The position numbers and the translations under genes are program-made. From JBOGCH01 sp051656645 (lineage in GTDB: Bacteria; Bacteroidota; Bacteroidia; Bacteroidales; Marinifilaceae): 64,000 nt of DNA. The notes under the pieces were generated by a model that was given only the letters and a program-made list of their open reading frames with translations, did no database searches and was not told the DNA's origin. The stretch is from assembly GCA_051656645.1 (NCBI GenBank), contig JBOGCH010000003.1, forward strand, positions 1-64,000, read 5' to 3'. Below, piece by piece: positions 1 to 9,124 of this stretch; position 1 is the stretch's first letter, and each line of letters opens with the position of its first letter.

Positions 1-14
1 TTTGGCATGCCAAA
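1..14. repeat. 14-bp perfect palindrome
   Basis: TTTGGCATGCCAAA reads identically on both strands. It directly abuts the 11-bp tandem array that follows. It could be an operator or part of a larger element cut by the window edge. No function can be assigned. Confidence 0.5.
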
Positions 15-58
15 CCTGAATGAAACCTGAATGAAAGCTGAATGAAACCTGAATGAGA
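15..58. repeat. 11-bp tandem repeat array (four copies)
   Basis: Four consecutive 11-mers of the form CCTGAATGAAA start at 15, 26, 37 and 48. The third begins with G and the last ends in GAGA. The array lies in the 219-bp region before the ECF sigma gene. The period is the same as in two other intergenic arrays in this window (about 24.6 kb and 46.35 kb), although the unit sequence differs. Confidence 0.85.
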
Positions 59-182
59 TGTAGAGAGGTACTAAGGAAGTAGCTTGGGAGTAATTTTGCA
101 ATTTGTTTGTGCGGATAGGAAATTCCATGGAGTAAACTCTGTGTTAAATACACATTTTAATAATATAATTAGCAAAAATTAA

Positions 183-190
183 TATATTTG
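183..190 (+). promoter_or_regulatory. Candidate -7 element for the ECF sigma operon
   Basis: TATATTTG matches the Bacteroides sigma-AB -7 consensus TAnnTTTG and ends 29 bases before the ATG of the sigma gene. No TTTG lies at the preferred 19-21 bp upstream, only a T-rich stretch near 155-158, so the call rests on the -7 box and its position. Confidence 0.45.
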
Positions 191-219
191 TATTTAATTG
201 ATAGGAATTAATTTACACA

Positions 220-771
220 ATGAGCGTTGCCAATCCTTTTGCGTTTAATTTTGATAGAATATTTCACAGCCACTATAAATCGCTTTGCCTTTACGCCTAC
301 CGTATAGTAAACAATTTGGAGTTGGCAGAGGACATTGTGCAGGATGTTTTTATAAAGTTGATGGAAAGTAGAACAGTGTTCAATGACGAAAAGCATTTAA
401 AGAACTATCTTTTTATTACTGTGCGTAATAGCTCTTTTAATGCCTTGCAGCATATTGAGGTAGTATCTAAAGCTCATGAACGTATAGCCGAAAATTGGCA
501 AGACAATGTTGATGATAATGAGCGTCTACTTGTTGAGTTGTTGGATATGTTGCGTATTGAAATTGGAAAATTACCTGAATCCTGTAAGCAAATCTTGCTA
601 ATGGCTTATGTAGATGGAGCCACAAATATGGAAATAGCCCAGAAATTGAACATTAGTGTTAATACAGTACGTGCCCAAAAAATGCGTGGCAAAGAATTAT
701 TGCGTCAACGAGTATCTACCATATCTATGAATATGCTTTTTCTTCTTACTCGAAATAGAATTAAAAATTAA
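220..771 (+). CDS. ECF RNA polymerase sigma factor (FecI/RpoE-like)
   Basis: This 183-residue protein is a sigma-70 family extracytoplasmic-function factor. Region 2 is visible around residues 20-90, with LAEDIVQDVFIKL as the core-binding and -10 recognition helix. Region 4 lies at about 115-165, with LPESCKQILLMAY followed by the helix-turn-helix MEIAQKLNISVNTVRAQK. It is the first gene of a sigma/FecR/SusC/SusD set. In Bacteroidota such factors are held by the FecR-type protein and released when the cognate SusC transporter with an STN domain binds its substrate. It probably activates the downstream operon. The ATG at 220 has a TAnnTTTG box 29 bases upstream. Subfamily is not resolved. Confidence 0.93.
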   Translation: MSVANPFAFNFDRIFHSHYKSLCLYAYRIVNNLELAEDIVQDVFIKLMESRTVFNDEKHLKNYLFITVRNSSFNALQHIEVVSKAHERIAENWQDNVDDNERLLVELLDMLRIEIGKLPESCKQILLMAYVDGATNMEIAQKLNISVNTVRAQKMRGKELLRQRVSTISMNMLFLLTRNRIKN

Positions 772-859
772 AATAATACAAAAAAAATAAACTTCATTTA
801 GTCTTTTGGGAGTTAGTAACTGTTATCATGTTAAACAGATGTTAATTAATTCTCGAACG

Positions 860-2005
860 ATGAAGAATTTACTGTATAAATATATTACCGACAACTTATC
901 TATCCGTGAAAAATCCATATTGAATGAATGGAAGGGACAGTCGAGTGCTAATGCCAATCTTTTAAATACGCTCCTGGATAAACAGAGTGTTTATACAGAT
1001 GCAATCCTAATGGATAAATTTGATGTAAAGTTGGCCAAAGAGCGGATTGAGAGTAAAATACGACAGAAACAAAGACGAAGACTATGTATAACTGTTTCCT
1101 CCATTGCAGCATCTATTTGCGTTATAGCGGGGGGTGTTCTACTAATGTTAAACCCGGATTATGGACAAAATAGCACAGGTGACACCATACAGCTGAGCGA
1201 GGCACAGAGTGTTACCTATATATCCTCCCGTGGCGAACAATATAGTTTGATTGATGATAAAGTTATTGAAGATGTTGAAAATAGAGTTGACGCCCAACCT
1301 AATGTGTTAACAGTGACAACCAATGCAACGGTAACTAGGACGAAAGTTTCTTACAATAGTGTCCAAGTTCCAGTCCAGAAAACCTTTACAATTAATTTGC
1401 CCGATGGTACAGTAGCCTATTTAAATAGTAGTACCACCTTACGTTTTAGAACGGATATTGCAACAGCCTCCACGCGTGAAGTGCTATTGGACGGTGAGGC
1501 TTATTTTGATGTTAAAAGTGACTCTCAGCGTCCCTTTGTTGTTACAACTCCGCGCAGTGTTGTGAAGGTGTTAGGTACAGGATTCAATGTTTCTACATAT
1601 GGATACACTTGGGATCAGATAACGTTAGTGGAGGGTAAAGTAAGTGTAGGAGGAATAACCCCAGAGAGCGCTTCTGTACACTTATGTCCGGGACAGCAGG
1701 CTAAAATAAACACAAGTATAAGCGTTGCAGATGTTGATGTGCAAAAAGTATTAGCATGGAGAAATGATGAGTTTGTATTTAGAAATACCAACTTAGAAGA
1801 GGTTATGAACACGCTTGGTAAATGGTATGGCTTTTCCTGTTTCTTTCAGCATAATGATTTGAAGCATTTGATTTACTCTGCTCGTTTTAGTCGTCAACAA
1901 ACACTTGACGATATTTTGGAAAGCTTTTCCTTATTGCGCGAATGTAAATTTATAATTGCGGATAAGGTTGTAACGGTTGAGGCCGCCAATAATGATATGG
2001 ACTAA
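860..2005 (+). CDS. FecR-family anti-sigma factor (membrane sensor)
   Basis: This is the inner-membrane anti-sigma partner of the ECF factor. An N-terminal cytoplasmic segment of about 70 residues is followed by basic residues and one membrane span (about 73-98, LCITVSSIAASICVIAGGVL). The periplasmic FecR domain covers about 175-275, with LLDGEAYFDVKSDSQRPFVV and VLGTGFNVSTYG. A C-terminal DUF4974-type secretin-like domain follows (about 300-370). I place the start at ATG 860 (MKNLLYKYITDN), which gives 381 residues and the N-terminus usual for the family. The frame is also open upstream, to TTG 806 and ATG 839. The N-terminal extension of SusC encoded downstream should dock on the periplasmic part and trigger sigma release. 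Confidence 0.92.
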   Translation: MKNLLYKYITDNLSIREKSILNEWKGQSSANANLLNTLLDKQSVYTDAILMDKFDVKLAKERIESKIRQKQRRRLCITVSSIAASICVIAGGVLLMLNPDYGQNSTGDTIQLSEAQSVTYISSRGEQYSLIDDKVIEDVENRVDAQPNVLTVTTNATVTRTKVSYNSVQVPVQKTFTINLPDGTVAYLNSSTTLRFRTDIATASTREVLLDGEAYFDVKSDSQRPFVVTTPRSVVKVLGTGFNVSTYGYTWDQITLVEGKVSVGGITPESASVHLCPGQQAKINTSISVADVDVQKVLAWRNDEFVFRNTNLEEVMNTLGKWYGFSCFFQHNDLKHLIYSARFSRQQTLDDILESFSLLRECKFIIADKVVTVEAANNDMD

Positions 2006-2016
2006 AATAGGAAGCT

Positions 2017-5000
2017 ATGATACACGCAACAAATTTTTTTAGACAAAAACTCAAAGCCTTATTATGTTTTGTATTATGCATAATTAGCTTGGCGGTAGGT
2101 GCAGAACGTAAGCAGCACTTAACGGTGACGTTGAAAATGAATAATGTTTCGCTAGTAGAGGTTTTGGACAAGCTTGAGGAGCTATCCGGAATGAGTTTTT
2201 TATACAATGCGCAAGTTATTAACAATGTTGATAAGATTGACATTCGCGCTATTAATGAACATTTAACGGATGTTCTAAACACTTTATTGCCTCCTCGAGG
2301 TTTGTCCTATGTGAAAAATAAGGAACAAATAGTTATAAGGCAAGAAGAGAAAATTGAGGAAGATACTCCCAAACACTATGTGGTGAAGGGGTTAGTAACA
2401 GATAAAAAAGCGGTGACATTGCCTGGGGCTACGGTACGTATAGATGGTAGTGCGATAGGTACTGTGACAAATGATAAAGGTGAATTTTCAATGGTGGTGA
2501 CCAAGCCTAAAGGCTATTTAATAGTGTCGTTTGTTGGATATAAGGAGCAAAAAATTCCTTATGAACTTGATAAACCTTTTGTTGCGAAGATGGAGGAAGA
2601 GGTATCTAATCTTGATGAAGTGACGGTAATTGCCTATGGACATAGGAAAAAAAGAGAGCTAATAAGTTCAATATCGTCTGTAAAAGCAGATGATATTAAG
2701 GAGATGCCAGTGCCAAGTTTGGAGACATTGCTACAAGGGCGTATGGCAGGACTTGGAGTTCAGCAGCAATCTGGGGCACCAGGTGGTGGTGGAACAACTG
2801 TAGCTATTAGAGGTTACAACTCGCTCTTGGATGATGAGAGTGGTTATAAGAATGATGGTTCTCCTTTGTATGTTATAGATGGTATTCCTGTACACTCATT
2901 TACATCGCCAATAACCGGAACGAATACCATTGCCGAGATAGATCCCTCTACAATAGAGTCTGTTGAGGTGCTTAAGGATGCAGCCTCTGCTGCTATTTAT
3001 GGTTCGCGAGCAGCAAATGGAGTAATTCTTATAACTACAAAAAAAGGACGTGCTGGAGAGGGAAAGTTTTCAGCAAATGTGTCCTATACAGGTGCGGTGC
3101 TCCCCGAAACCCCACTTCAAGTGGGTGGACGCGCTGAGCGTGCTTATTTACTGTCTATAATGAAAGCTGCTAGGAGTGCCTATTACGATAAAACTACTGG
3201 CGAGTGGCGATATCCTACCTCAATGGAGGAGGCTGCAGATAATGATGCTATTTATGATAAATTTTGGAATAATGGAATGGGATTAGGAACCTCTGGTAAT
3301 GAAGAATTGCACGATTCACTAAACCCATTTTATAATAATTCCACGAATTGGTTTAAATATATATTTCGTCCCGGGAAGATTATTAATGCAAATTTACAGA
3401 CGAGTGGAGGAAACGAAAAGATTACCTATTTGATAGGTGGAGGTATATATAAAGAGATAGGTATAATGCCCGGAAGTGATTTTATTCGTGGCAATTTAAT
3501 TACAAATTTCTCAGTGCGTCCTAAAGAAAGGCTGTCAATTGATAGCAGAATATATTTGGCTTATACGGACAGAAGTCGTGGTGTAGGTGGTACAGGGGGA
3601 GGAAAATTCGAGTCCCTGACCATTACTCCGGAATATGCATCGACAGTGACAAGTGCGGGTGGTGCTGTTGAACAAAAACTTCTCCAAAAACTAAATGGGC
3701 AGGTGGAGAGTAACACATCCTATAGGCTAAGGGGAAATTTAGTGTTAGGGTATGAACTGTTTGATGGGTTTAATATTTCAGTATCGGGTGGATTGGATTA
3801 TAATCAGGTAAATCAGAATTTCTTTATGCCTAGTTACCTGGAGCCAACCTACAAGGAAAGTAAGTCTAGTGGAGAAGTTGGTAGGGACGTAATGCTAACG
3901 AACGAAAATATATTAAATTATAACTTTACCTTAAATAGAAATCATAATTTCGATTTACTTGCCGGACTATCAATGGATCTTAGTAAGCAATGGAGCATTG
4001 GCGGATATGGACTTGGAGGACCTAGCGACTATATTCATTATGTAGGAAATAATTTTCCGGATATGATTTATTCACCAATAGCAGATGAGTATAGAGTAAT
4101 GCAGAAATACCAATCGGATTTCACAGAAACGGCTATGGTAAGCTATTTTGGGCGGATAGCGTATAATTACGATAAACGTTACTTAATGGAAGCAACGTTT
4201 AGACGTGATGGCTCCTCAGTTTTTGGTGCAGATGTACGATGGGCAACTTTCCCGTCGGTTGCAGCAGGATGGGCATTCTCTGAAGAGCGTTTTATGCGTA
4301 GAATGTGGTGGATGGATTATGCAAAATTAAGAGCTAGCTGGGGACGCACGGGAAGTCAGTTTGGGATACCGTATTTGGCACAAGGATTAATGCAGCCGGG
4401 TGGAATATTTGACGGAGTCCAGGGTATGACCCCTAGTGGCGTGGTGAATAGGAAATTAAAATGGGAAGAAGCTGACCAGTATGATTTTGGCTTGGATCTG
4501 GATTTTTTTGAATACCGATTAGGACTTACTATTGATTATTACTACAAATATACGCGTTCCCTGATTGACCGAGTACCGCTACCGGGAGATGTTAATGGTG
4601 AAGCCAATATACAGTGGCGAAATGCTATGGCAGTGTCTAATGAAGGATTGGAGATTGAGGCAAAATATGATATTCTAAGAGGCAAGGCTGTTGATTGGCG
4701 TATGCGTTTTAATATGTCATTTAATAGAAATAAGTTTTGTAAAAGTTATTCGGGGGTTGACACGCCTGGAAAAGTAATAGGTAAAGCGGTGAATGGTATT
4801 TATTTGTTTATGGACGAAGGAATTATACAGTCTGAAAAGGATGTTCCACATATCTATGATGAAGAAGGGAAGAAACAAAACTTATCGCCTGGTGGAGATG
4901 AACAGTATTTTTATACGATGGGGATGCGGAAAATAGCCGATTTGGATGGGGACGGACAAATTACAGAGGATGACATGTATTATGCGGGCAGCTCATTACC

Positions 5001-5502
5001 CAAAGTCCATGGTGGACTTTCGAGCGAAATAAAGTGGAAGAATTTCGACATGACGTTTTTATTTATTTATACACTTGGACGTAAAATGGTGAATGCCTTT
5101 TCGACAAGGTCTTTAATCTCTGAAAGTTATTTAAAACCCGTATTTGAGGACGTTACAAAGGATATATTTTGGGAAAAACCGGGGGATGACGCTCAATACC
5201 CGGCATTAGGTATTTATCCTGTGGGTGCAATGCAGTTAAATGGTTTGTACTCGTCGAATTTAGAGAAGGTGAATTTTCTTAAACTTAAGCAACTTACAGT
5301 GGGATATAATTTGCATTTGGCAGTGTGTAAGAAGCTAAGACTAGACGGAGTACGTTTTTTTGTAACAGGAGAAAATTTGCTGTCATTTACTAATTACTCC
5401 GGTGTTGATCCCGAATTGGTGAGCATTTATTCAGGAATTGACGATGCGAATGCTTATCCTTTGGCTAGGAAATGGACAGCCGGACTTACTATTAATTTTT
5501 AA
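2017..5502 (+). CDS. SusC/RagA TonB-dependent outer-membrane transporter with STN signalling domain
   Basis: This 1161-residue protein carries, in order: a signal peptide (about 1-29), an STN domain (about 36-100, KMNNVSLVEVLDKLEELSG), a carboxypeptidase-D-like beta-sandwich (about 118-205, GLVTDKKAVTLPGATVRIDG), a TonB plug (about 215-330, with LYVIDGIPV and VEVLKDAASAAIYGSRAANGVILITTKKG split by normal family spacing) and a 22-strand barrel ending in GLTINF. The STN domain marks it as a signal-transducing transporter that contacts FecR in the periplasm. It uses many AGA, AGG and ATA codons, unlike the second SusC of this window. The substrate is unknown: no carbohydrate-active enzyme sits in its operon. 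The start ATG lies 11 bases after the FecR stop. Confidence 0.95.
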   Translation: MIHATNFFRQKLKALLCFVLCIISLAVGAERKQHLTVTLKMNNVSLVEVLDKLEELSGMSFLYNAQVINNVDKIDIRAINEHLTDVLNTLLPPRGLSYVKNKEQIVIRQEEKIEEDTPKHYVVKGLVTDKKAVTLPGATVRIDGSAIGTVTNDKGEFSMVVTKPKGYLIVSFVGYKEQKIPYELDKPFVAKMEEEVSNLDEVTVIAYGHRKKRELISSISSVKADDIKEMPVPSLETLLQGRMAGLGVQQQSGAPGGGGTTVAIRGYNSLLDDESGYKNDGSPLYVIDGIPVHSFTSPITGTNTIAEIDPSTIESVEVLKDAASAAIYGSRAANGVILITTKKGRAGEGKFSANVSYTGAVLPETPLQVGGRAERAYLLSIMKAARSAYYDKTTGEWRYPTSMEEAADNDAIYDKFWNNGMGLGTSGNEELHDSLNPFYNNSTNWFKYIFRPGKIINANLQTSGGNEKITYLIGGGIYKEIGIMPGSDFIRGNLITNFSVRPKERLSIDSRIYLAYTDRSRGVGGTGGGKFESLTITPEYASTVTSAGGAVEQKLLQKLNGQVESNTSYRLRGNLVLGYELFDGFNISVSGGLDYNQVNQNFFMPSYLEPTYKESKSSGEVGRDVMLTNENILNYNFTLNRNHNFDLLAGLSMDLSKQWSIGGYGLGGPSDYIHYVGNNFPDMIYSPIADEYRVMQKYQSDFTETAMVSYFGRIAYNYDKRYLMEATFRRDGSSVFGADVRWATFPSVAAGWAFSEERFMRRMWWMDYAKLRASWGRTGSQFGIPYLAQGLMQPGGIFDGVQGMTPSGVVNRKLKWEEADQYDFGLDLDFFEYRLGLTIDYYYKYTRSLIDRVPLPGDVNGEANIQWRNAMAVSNEGLEIEAKYDILRGKAVDWRMRFNMSFNRNKFCKSYSGVDTPGKVIGKAVNGIYLFMDEGIIQSEKDVPHIYDEEGKKQNLSPGGDEQYFYTMGMRKIADLDGDGQITEDDMYYAGSSLPKVHGGLSSEIKWKNFDMTFLFIYTLGRKMVNAFSTRSLISESYLKPVFEDVTKDIFWEKPGDDAQYPALGIYPVGAMQLNGLYSSNLEKVNFLKLKQLTVGYNLHLAVCKKLRLDGVRFFVTGENLLSFTNYSGVDPELVSIYSGIDDANAYPLARKWTAGLTINF

Positions 5503-7061
5503 TGGATAGAGCGATGAATATACAAAGGTTATTTTTAGTACTAGTAATAGTAATAGCGCATTTGGTTTGTGGGTGCGAGTCAATATTGGATTTGGAACCT
5601 AAAAACTCGGTAACTTTTGATCACTTCTTTCAAACAGAGAAGGATTTAGAAGCAACGGTGGCTCAAATGCATTCCGATATGCGTTCGGCACTTGCTCGTG
5701 TAACGTACCATGAACATATGGGAGCAAAAATTGATAAGGTTCACGGTGGTTCGATTGATTTTCAACGTTTACGCCAGCTTGATCCGGTGGTGATAACTGC
5801 AGTGGATAAGCAACAACAGTGGAAACCTTATTATAATACACTGCACATGGTGGATATATTTTTGGATAATCAGCATAAAGCGCAGGGAGTCAGTGTGGAA
5901 CGTAGGCAGTTTTATTTAGGTCAGGCCTATTTTATACGCTCGGTGATGTATTTTTATCTTGCACGTATTTGGGGTGATGCTGTGATTACAGTGGGTAGTA
6001 AAAACTCAGAGAAGTTGGGTAAAAGTAGTGCCGAAACGGTAATTGATACAGCTATAGTCAATGCTCTCAAAGCGTATGATTATGTTCCGAAATACGGCAA
6101 AATGGTAAACTCGGCAAATAAGAGTTTGGTATCTAAACAATATGGATGTAAGGGAAGTGTAGCCGCATTACTGGCGCATTTATACGCGTGGAAGGGTGCT
6201 TTGTATGATGATGAAGTTGCGTATGAAGCAAGTGTGGAATGGGCAAATAAGATTTTGGACGATAAGTTTAAAGAGGATGTTGGCGATTACAGTTTAGCAA
6301 CTTCAATAAGCGATGTTTGTGATAAAGAGTTGGTACGTAGAGGAGTGGAAAGTTTATTTGAGGTTGAGATAAGCTATACGGATCATTCAAATTATGGCGT
6401 TTTTCTGCCTGTGAGTTTTTTATTGAGTTGGCCTGTAAAATATGATAAAAAGAAGGAGGATATAATTGATTGTCAATATCAGATTTATAAGACTTCTGTT
6501 AATAAATTGTATGAAGAAACTGATAGCAGAAGGGCAGAATACTTTTACAACATTGATAGTGTGCATTATAATAGCGCCGGTTTAGCATATGTTTATAAAT
6601 GGCGTAATGCATTGTATAGAGATGGCGGATTTTATGGAGCTTATTATGTGAATATTGATGCTAATAAAGTGATTTTTAGAGTTGCGGATATACAGTTATT
6701 ACGTGCTGAGTGTAATGCAAAGATAGGCAAGCTTGATTTGGCCGTGAAAGATTTAAATACAATAAGAGGACGTGCAAATGCAACATTGTATCCGAATGGC
6801 AAAAATGATGTAACCGGTGCTTTGGGATTACAAAAGGCAATTTTCAGGGAGCGCGAAAAAGAGCTATTTCTCGAGGGGCATAGATACTGGGATGTGGTGA
6901 GAAATAAGGGATATTACAAAACAGAGCTCTCAGAGGGTTTTACATTACTCTCGGACAATGATGTACGAAATGGTGCCCTTTATTTGCCGGTACCCAATAC
7001 GGCATTTCAATACAATGATTTAATGCAACAAAATACTTATTGGATGTCAAAAATGAAATAA
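5502..7061 (+). CDS. SusD/RagB-like surface lipoprotein
   Basis: The SusD family forms the substrate-capturing lid over SusC in the outer membrane. The protein has a lipoprotein signal with a lipobox at LVCGC, then the family start CESILDLEPKNS. TPR-like helices follow, with the typical QAYFIRSVMYFYLARIWGD. The C-terminus carries the conserved DIQLLRAECNAKIG, LNTIRGRAN, FREREKELFLEGHRYWDVVR and LPVPNTAFQYN. Length is 519 residues, or 515 if translation begins at ATG 5514 (MNIQRLF), which is equally plausible. The ATG at 5502 shares its A with the SusC stop codon, so the two are probably translationally coupled. Specificity cannot be predicted. Confidence 0.94.
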   Translation: MDRAMNIQRLFLVLVIVIAHLVCGCESILDLEPKNSVTFDHFFQTEKDLEATVAQMHSDMRSALARVTYHEHMGAKIDKVHGGSIDFQRLRQLDPVVITAVDKQQQWKPYYNTLHMVDIFLDNQHKAQGVSVERRQFYLGQAYFIRSVMYFYLARIWGDAVITVGSKNSEKLGKSSAETVIDTAIVNALKAYDYVPKYGKMVNSANKSLVSKQYGCKGSVAALLAHLYAWKGALYDDEVAYEASVEWANKILDDKFKEDVGDYSLATSISDVCDKELVRRGVESLFEVEISYTDHSNYGVFLPVSFLLSWPVKYDKKKEDIIDCQYQIYKTSVNKLYEETDSRRAEYFYNIDSVHYNSAGLAYVYKWRNALYRDGGFYGAYYVNIDANKVIFRVADIQLLRAECNAKIGKLDLAVKDLNTIRGRANATLYPNGKNDVTGALGLQKAIFREREKELFLEGHRYWDVVRNKGYYKTELSEGFTLLSDNDVRNGALYLPVPNTAFQYNDLMQQNTYWMSKMK

Positions 7062-7063
7062 CT

Positions 7064-7744
7064 ATGAGAAATATATATATAATAATGTTGTTTACTGCGC
7101 TGACGGCGTGTGGAACTAAATACGGATACATAGACTCAGGGATATGTAATGGTAAGTTTGAAGGCTCAATGATGGATTATCTTAGGTCTAAACCGCAACA
7201 TTGGGATTCAATAGTCAAAATAATTGAACGTGCGGGTATGGAACCCATTTTTGAAAAGGAAGATATAACTTTTCTAGGACCTTCGAACATTACAATTAAA
7301 AAGTGGTTTTATTGGGATGATAAGAATGGCGGTTATGAAGGTAATGAGCAATATACGCCCCATGGTTATAAGCAGATAAGCGATGTTCCGGAAGCTTTAT
7401 GTAGAAAGATTGTGTTGAGGCATATTGTTGATGGTAAGCGGATGCGTAATGATATTCCTAGAGTAACATTTGACGAGAAAGGAAATAAGAATGGTGGGGG
7501 TGAGATTCTTTCTACTAGAGCTGGCAATAAACTTTGGATATGGTCAATACAAAAACCATATATGAATATTCCGGAGATGGGTCCTGTTTTATTGGACTTA
7601 GCTTCCTTAAGCAATAATGGTGAATCTAACCGCTCCATAGGGATTGCTTCTGCAGATATAGAACCATATAATGGAGTTGTGCACTCCTTACCGGATAAAT
7701 ACTCGCTAATAGATATGGGCGAATTGTTGAATCCAAAAGAATAA
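7064..7744 (+). CDS. FAS1 (fasciclin)-like lipoprotein
   Basis: This 226-residue exported lipoprotein has its lipobox at LTACG. It contains one recognisable FAS1 fold: an early helix SMMDYLRSKPQHWDSIVKIIERAGM, then DITFLGPSNITI (the FAS1 H1-like motif) and a late NGVVHSLPDKYSLID (the H2-like motif). FAS1 domains mediate protein or surface adhesion. Genes for them often follow SusC/SusD pairs in Bacteroidota. The start is taken as ATG 7064, two bases after the SusD stop, because the upstream in-frame ATG at 7040 would place DVKNEI ahead of the signal peptide. It probably sits in the outer membrane with the SusCD complex; its ligand is unknown. Confidence 0.82.
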   Translation: MRNIYIIMLFTALTACGTKYGYIDSGICNGKFEGSMMDYLRSKPQHWDSIVKIIERAGMEPIFEKEDITFLGPSNITIKKWFYWDDKNGGYEGNEQYTPHGYKQISDVPEALCRKIVLRHIVDGKRMRNDIPRVTFDEKGNKNGGGEILSTRAGNKLWIWSIQKPYMNIPEMGPVLLDLASLSNNGESNRSIGIASADIEPYNGVVHSLPDKYSLIDMGELLNPKE

Positions 7745-7747
7745 GTT

Positions 7748-8167
7748 ATGAAATCAATATTCGTATTATTTATACTATTACTAGTTATGGCAGGTTGTCA
7801 TAACCAGCCAATTGGCTATTTGCAAACGGAGAATGCAGTTTATGCGCCAAATAAAATGGCAATACGTATAGTGCTGGATGAGGAAGAGGATGCGTATAGA
7901 ATAAAAAATGTGGCACCATGGGTAAGCCCTAAGCTGCAAGGTGTTATAGGAACTTCTCCGATATATTATGAAATTGTACAGGTACACTCTCCTAATGGCG
8001 GTGATACAACCTTATTTAAACAATTGATACAGGTTAGAGGGGGAGGCCGAATGGAGTTACCCCTGGTTAGTGATATTACTCCGGGGCAGTATTGTGTAAC
8101 GTTGCGGGTGTATAATGAGGGGCATAGCTCAATTGTGAAGAATGCTTTTACGTTTGATGTAAACTAA
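7748..8167 (+). CDS. Small exported lipoprotein, unknown function
   Basis: This 139-residue protein begins with a lipoprotein signal (MKSIFVLFILLLVMAGC). The rest is predicted mostly beta: alternating hydrophobic residues, with PGQYCVTLRVYNEG and IVKNAFTFDVN near the end, which suggests an immunoglobulin-like or PKD-like sandwich. I do not recognise a named family with confidence. It starts three bases after the FAS1 gene, and the next gene follows after 16 bases, so it belongs to the same operon. A role as an accessory surface subunit of the SusCD system is inferred from position only. Confidence 0.72.
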   Translation: MKSIFVLFILLLVMAGCHNQPIGYLQTENAVYAPNKMAIRIVLDEEEDAYRIKNVAPWVSPKLQGVIGTSPIYYEIVQVHSPNGGDTTLFKQLIQVRGGGRMELPLVSDITPGQYCVTLRVYNEGHSSIVKNAFTFDVN

Positions 8168-8183
8168 TATAAAACATATACTT

Positions 8184-9113
8184 ATGAAAAATATAATAAT
8201 TCTAATGTTCTTAACGGGTTGTTGTTTGTTAACTAATGGACAAACAAGCTGTAGTGACTTATATAACCAATATAAAGCGAATAAAAGTGACGATCAGATA
8301 CGAAGGACTTTTTTATTGAGTGTACCAGAGTACTTACAAACACTTGAGGGGAGTATGTATGAACGATGGAGTATACGCGCAGAGGATGTTTATAAGGAAT
8401 ATAGAAAGCAGAAACCTTTGGCGGAGTGGATGAACCCGACAGATTTTGCAATTCTGACAACATACCACCAAGAACCTGTGATTGACGATGAGGTATTGGC
8501 ATTTTTAAAAACCAATAAGCAAGAGGTGATGGATAAGGTAGGTAAGAAATTGCTTTATCAATATATGTTTACACTCAATACTTTGGTTATAGAGAATATG
8601 GCGCGCAAAGGCGATAAACGCTATTTGGAGTTGGTTGAGGAGATAAATGGAGAAATGAATGATGTGTACACTGAATTTATGGATTTTAAGAATATTGATG
8701 TGTATACAGGGATGAAATACTTGTATGATGGAGTTTACTATTTATACAATAAACGCGATATGGATAAGTACGTCTCTTTAATGGAGGAATACTTTAGTAA
8801 ATTGTCTGGAGATGATATCAGTACGGAGTATATCTTGGCGGTACAAACGCTATATGAAGCTACGGATGGGAAATTAAATGCAAAAATGACACAGCAATCC
8901 ATTAATTGGTTAACAAAAGCTTTGCATGGGGATGTGGAGGAGATGAAACGTATGGAATTGCTTTTGATGCTAGGCGATTGCTACAAATGGCAGAAAAATT
9001 ATGCGGAGGCAAAAAAAGCATTTAGTCAGGCTTACTTACTATCCTTACAATTTAACAATGCAGGCTTATCCAATAGGGTAAAAGCCTATGCCGCAGATAT
9101 TGAAAACATGTAA
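8184..9113 (+). CDS. Exported helical protein with C-terminal TPR-like repeat
   Basis: This 309-residue protein has a cleavable signal peptide (MKNIIILMFLTGCCLLTNGQ). The cleavage region ends in NGQ, but the C-C in the hydrophobic core leaves a lipoprotein signal possible. The mature part is strongly helical and rich in Tyr, Lys and Glu. Near the C-terminus (about 250-300), MELLLMLGDCYKWQKNYAEAKKAFSQAY fits a TPR unit. No catalytic motif is visible. It is the sixth gene of the sigma/FecR/SusCD operon and may scaffold the neighbouring lipoproteins. Family and ligand are unknown. Confidence 0.72.
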   Translation: MKNIIILMFLTGCCLLTNGQTSCSDLYNQYKANKSDDQIRRTFLLSVPEYLQTLEGSMYERWSIRAEDVYKEYRKQKPLAEWMNPTDFAILTTYHQEPVIDDEVLAFLKTNKQEVMDKVGKKLLYQYMFTLNTLVIENMARKGDKRYLELVEEINGEMNDVYTEFMDFKNIDVYTGMKYLYDGVYYLYNKRDMDKYVSLMEEYFSKLSGDDISTEYILAVQTLYEATDGKLNAKMTQQSINWLTKALHGDVEEMKRMELLLMLGDCYKWQKNYAEAKKAFSQAYLLSLQFNNAGLSNRVKAYAADIENM

Positions 9114-9124
9114 ATATTCATAGT

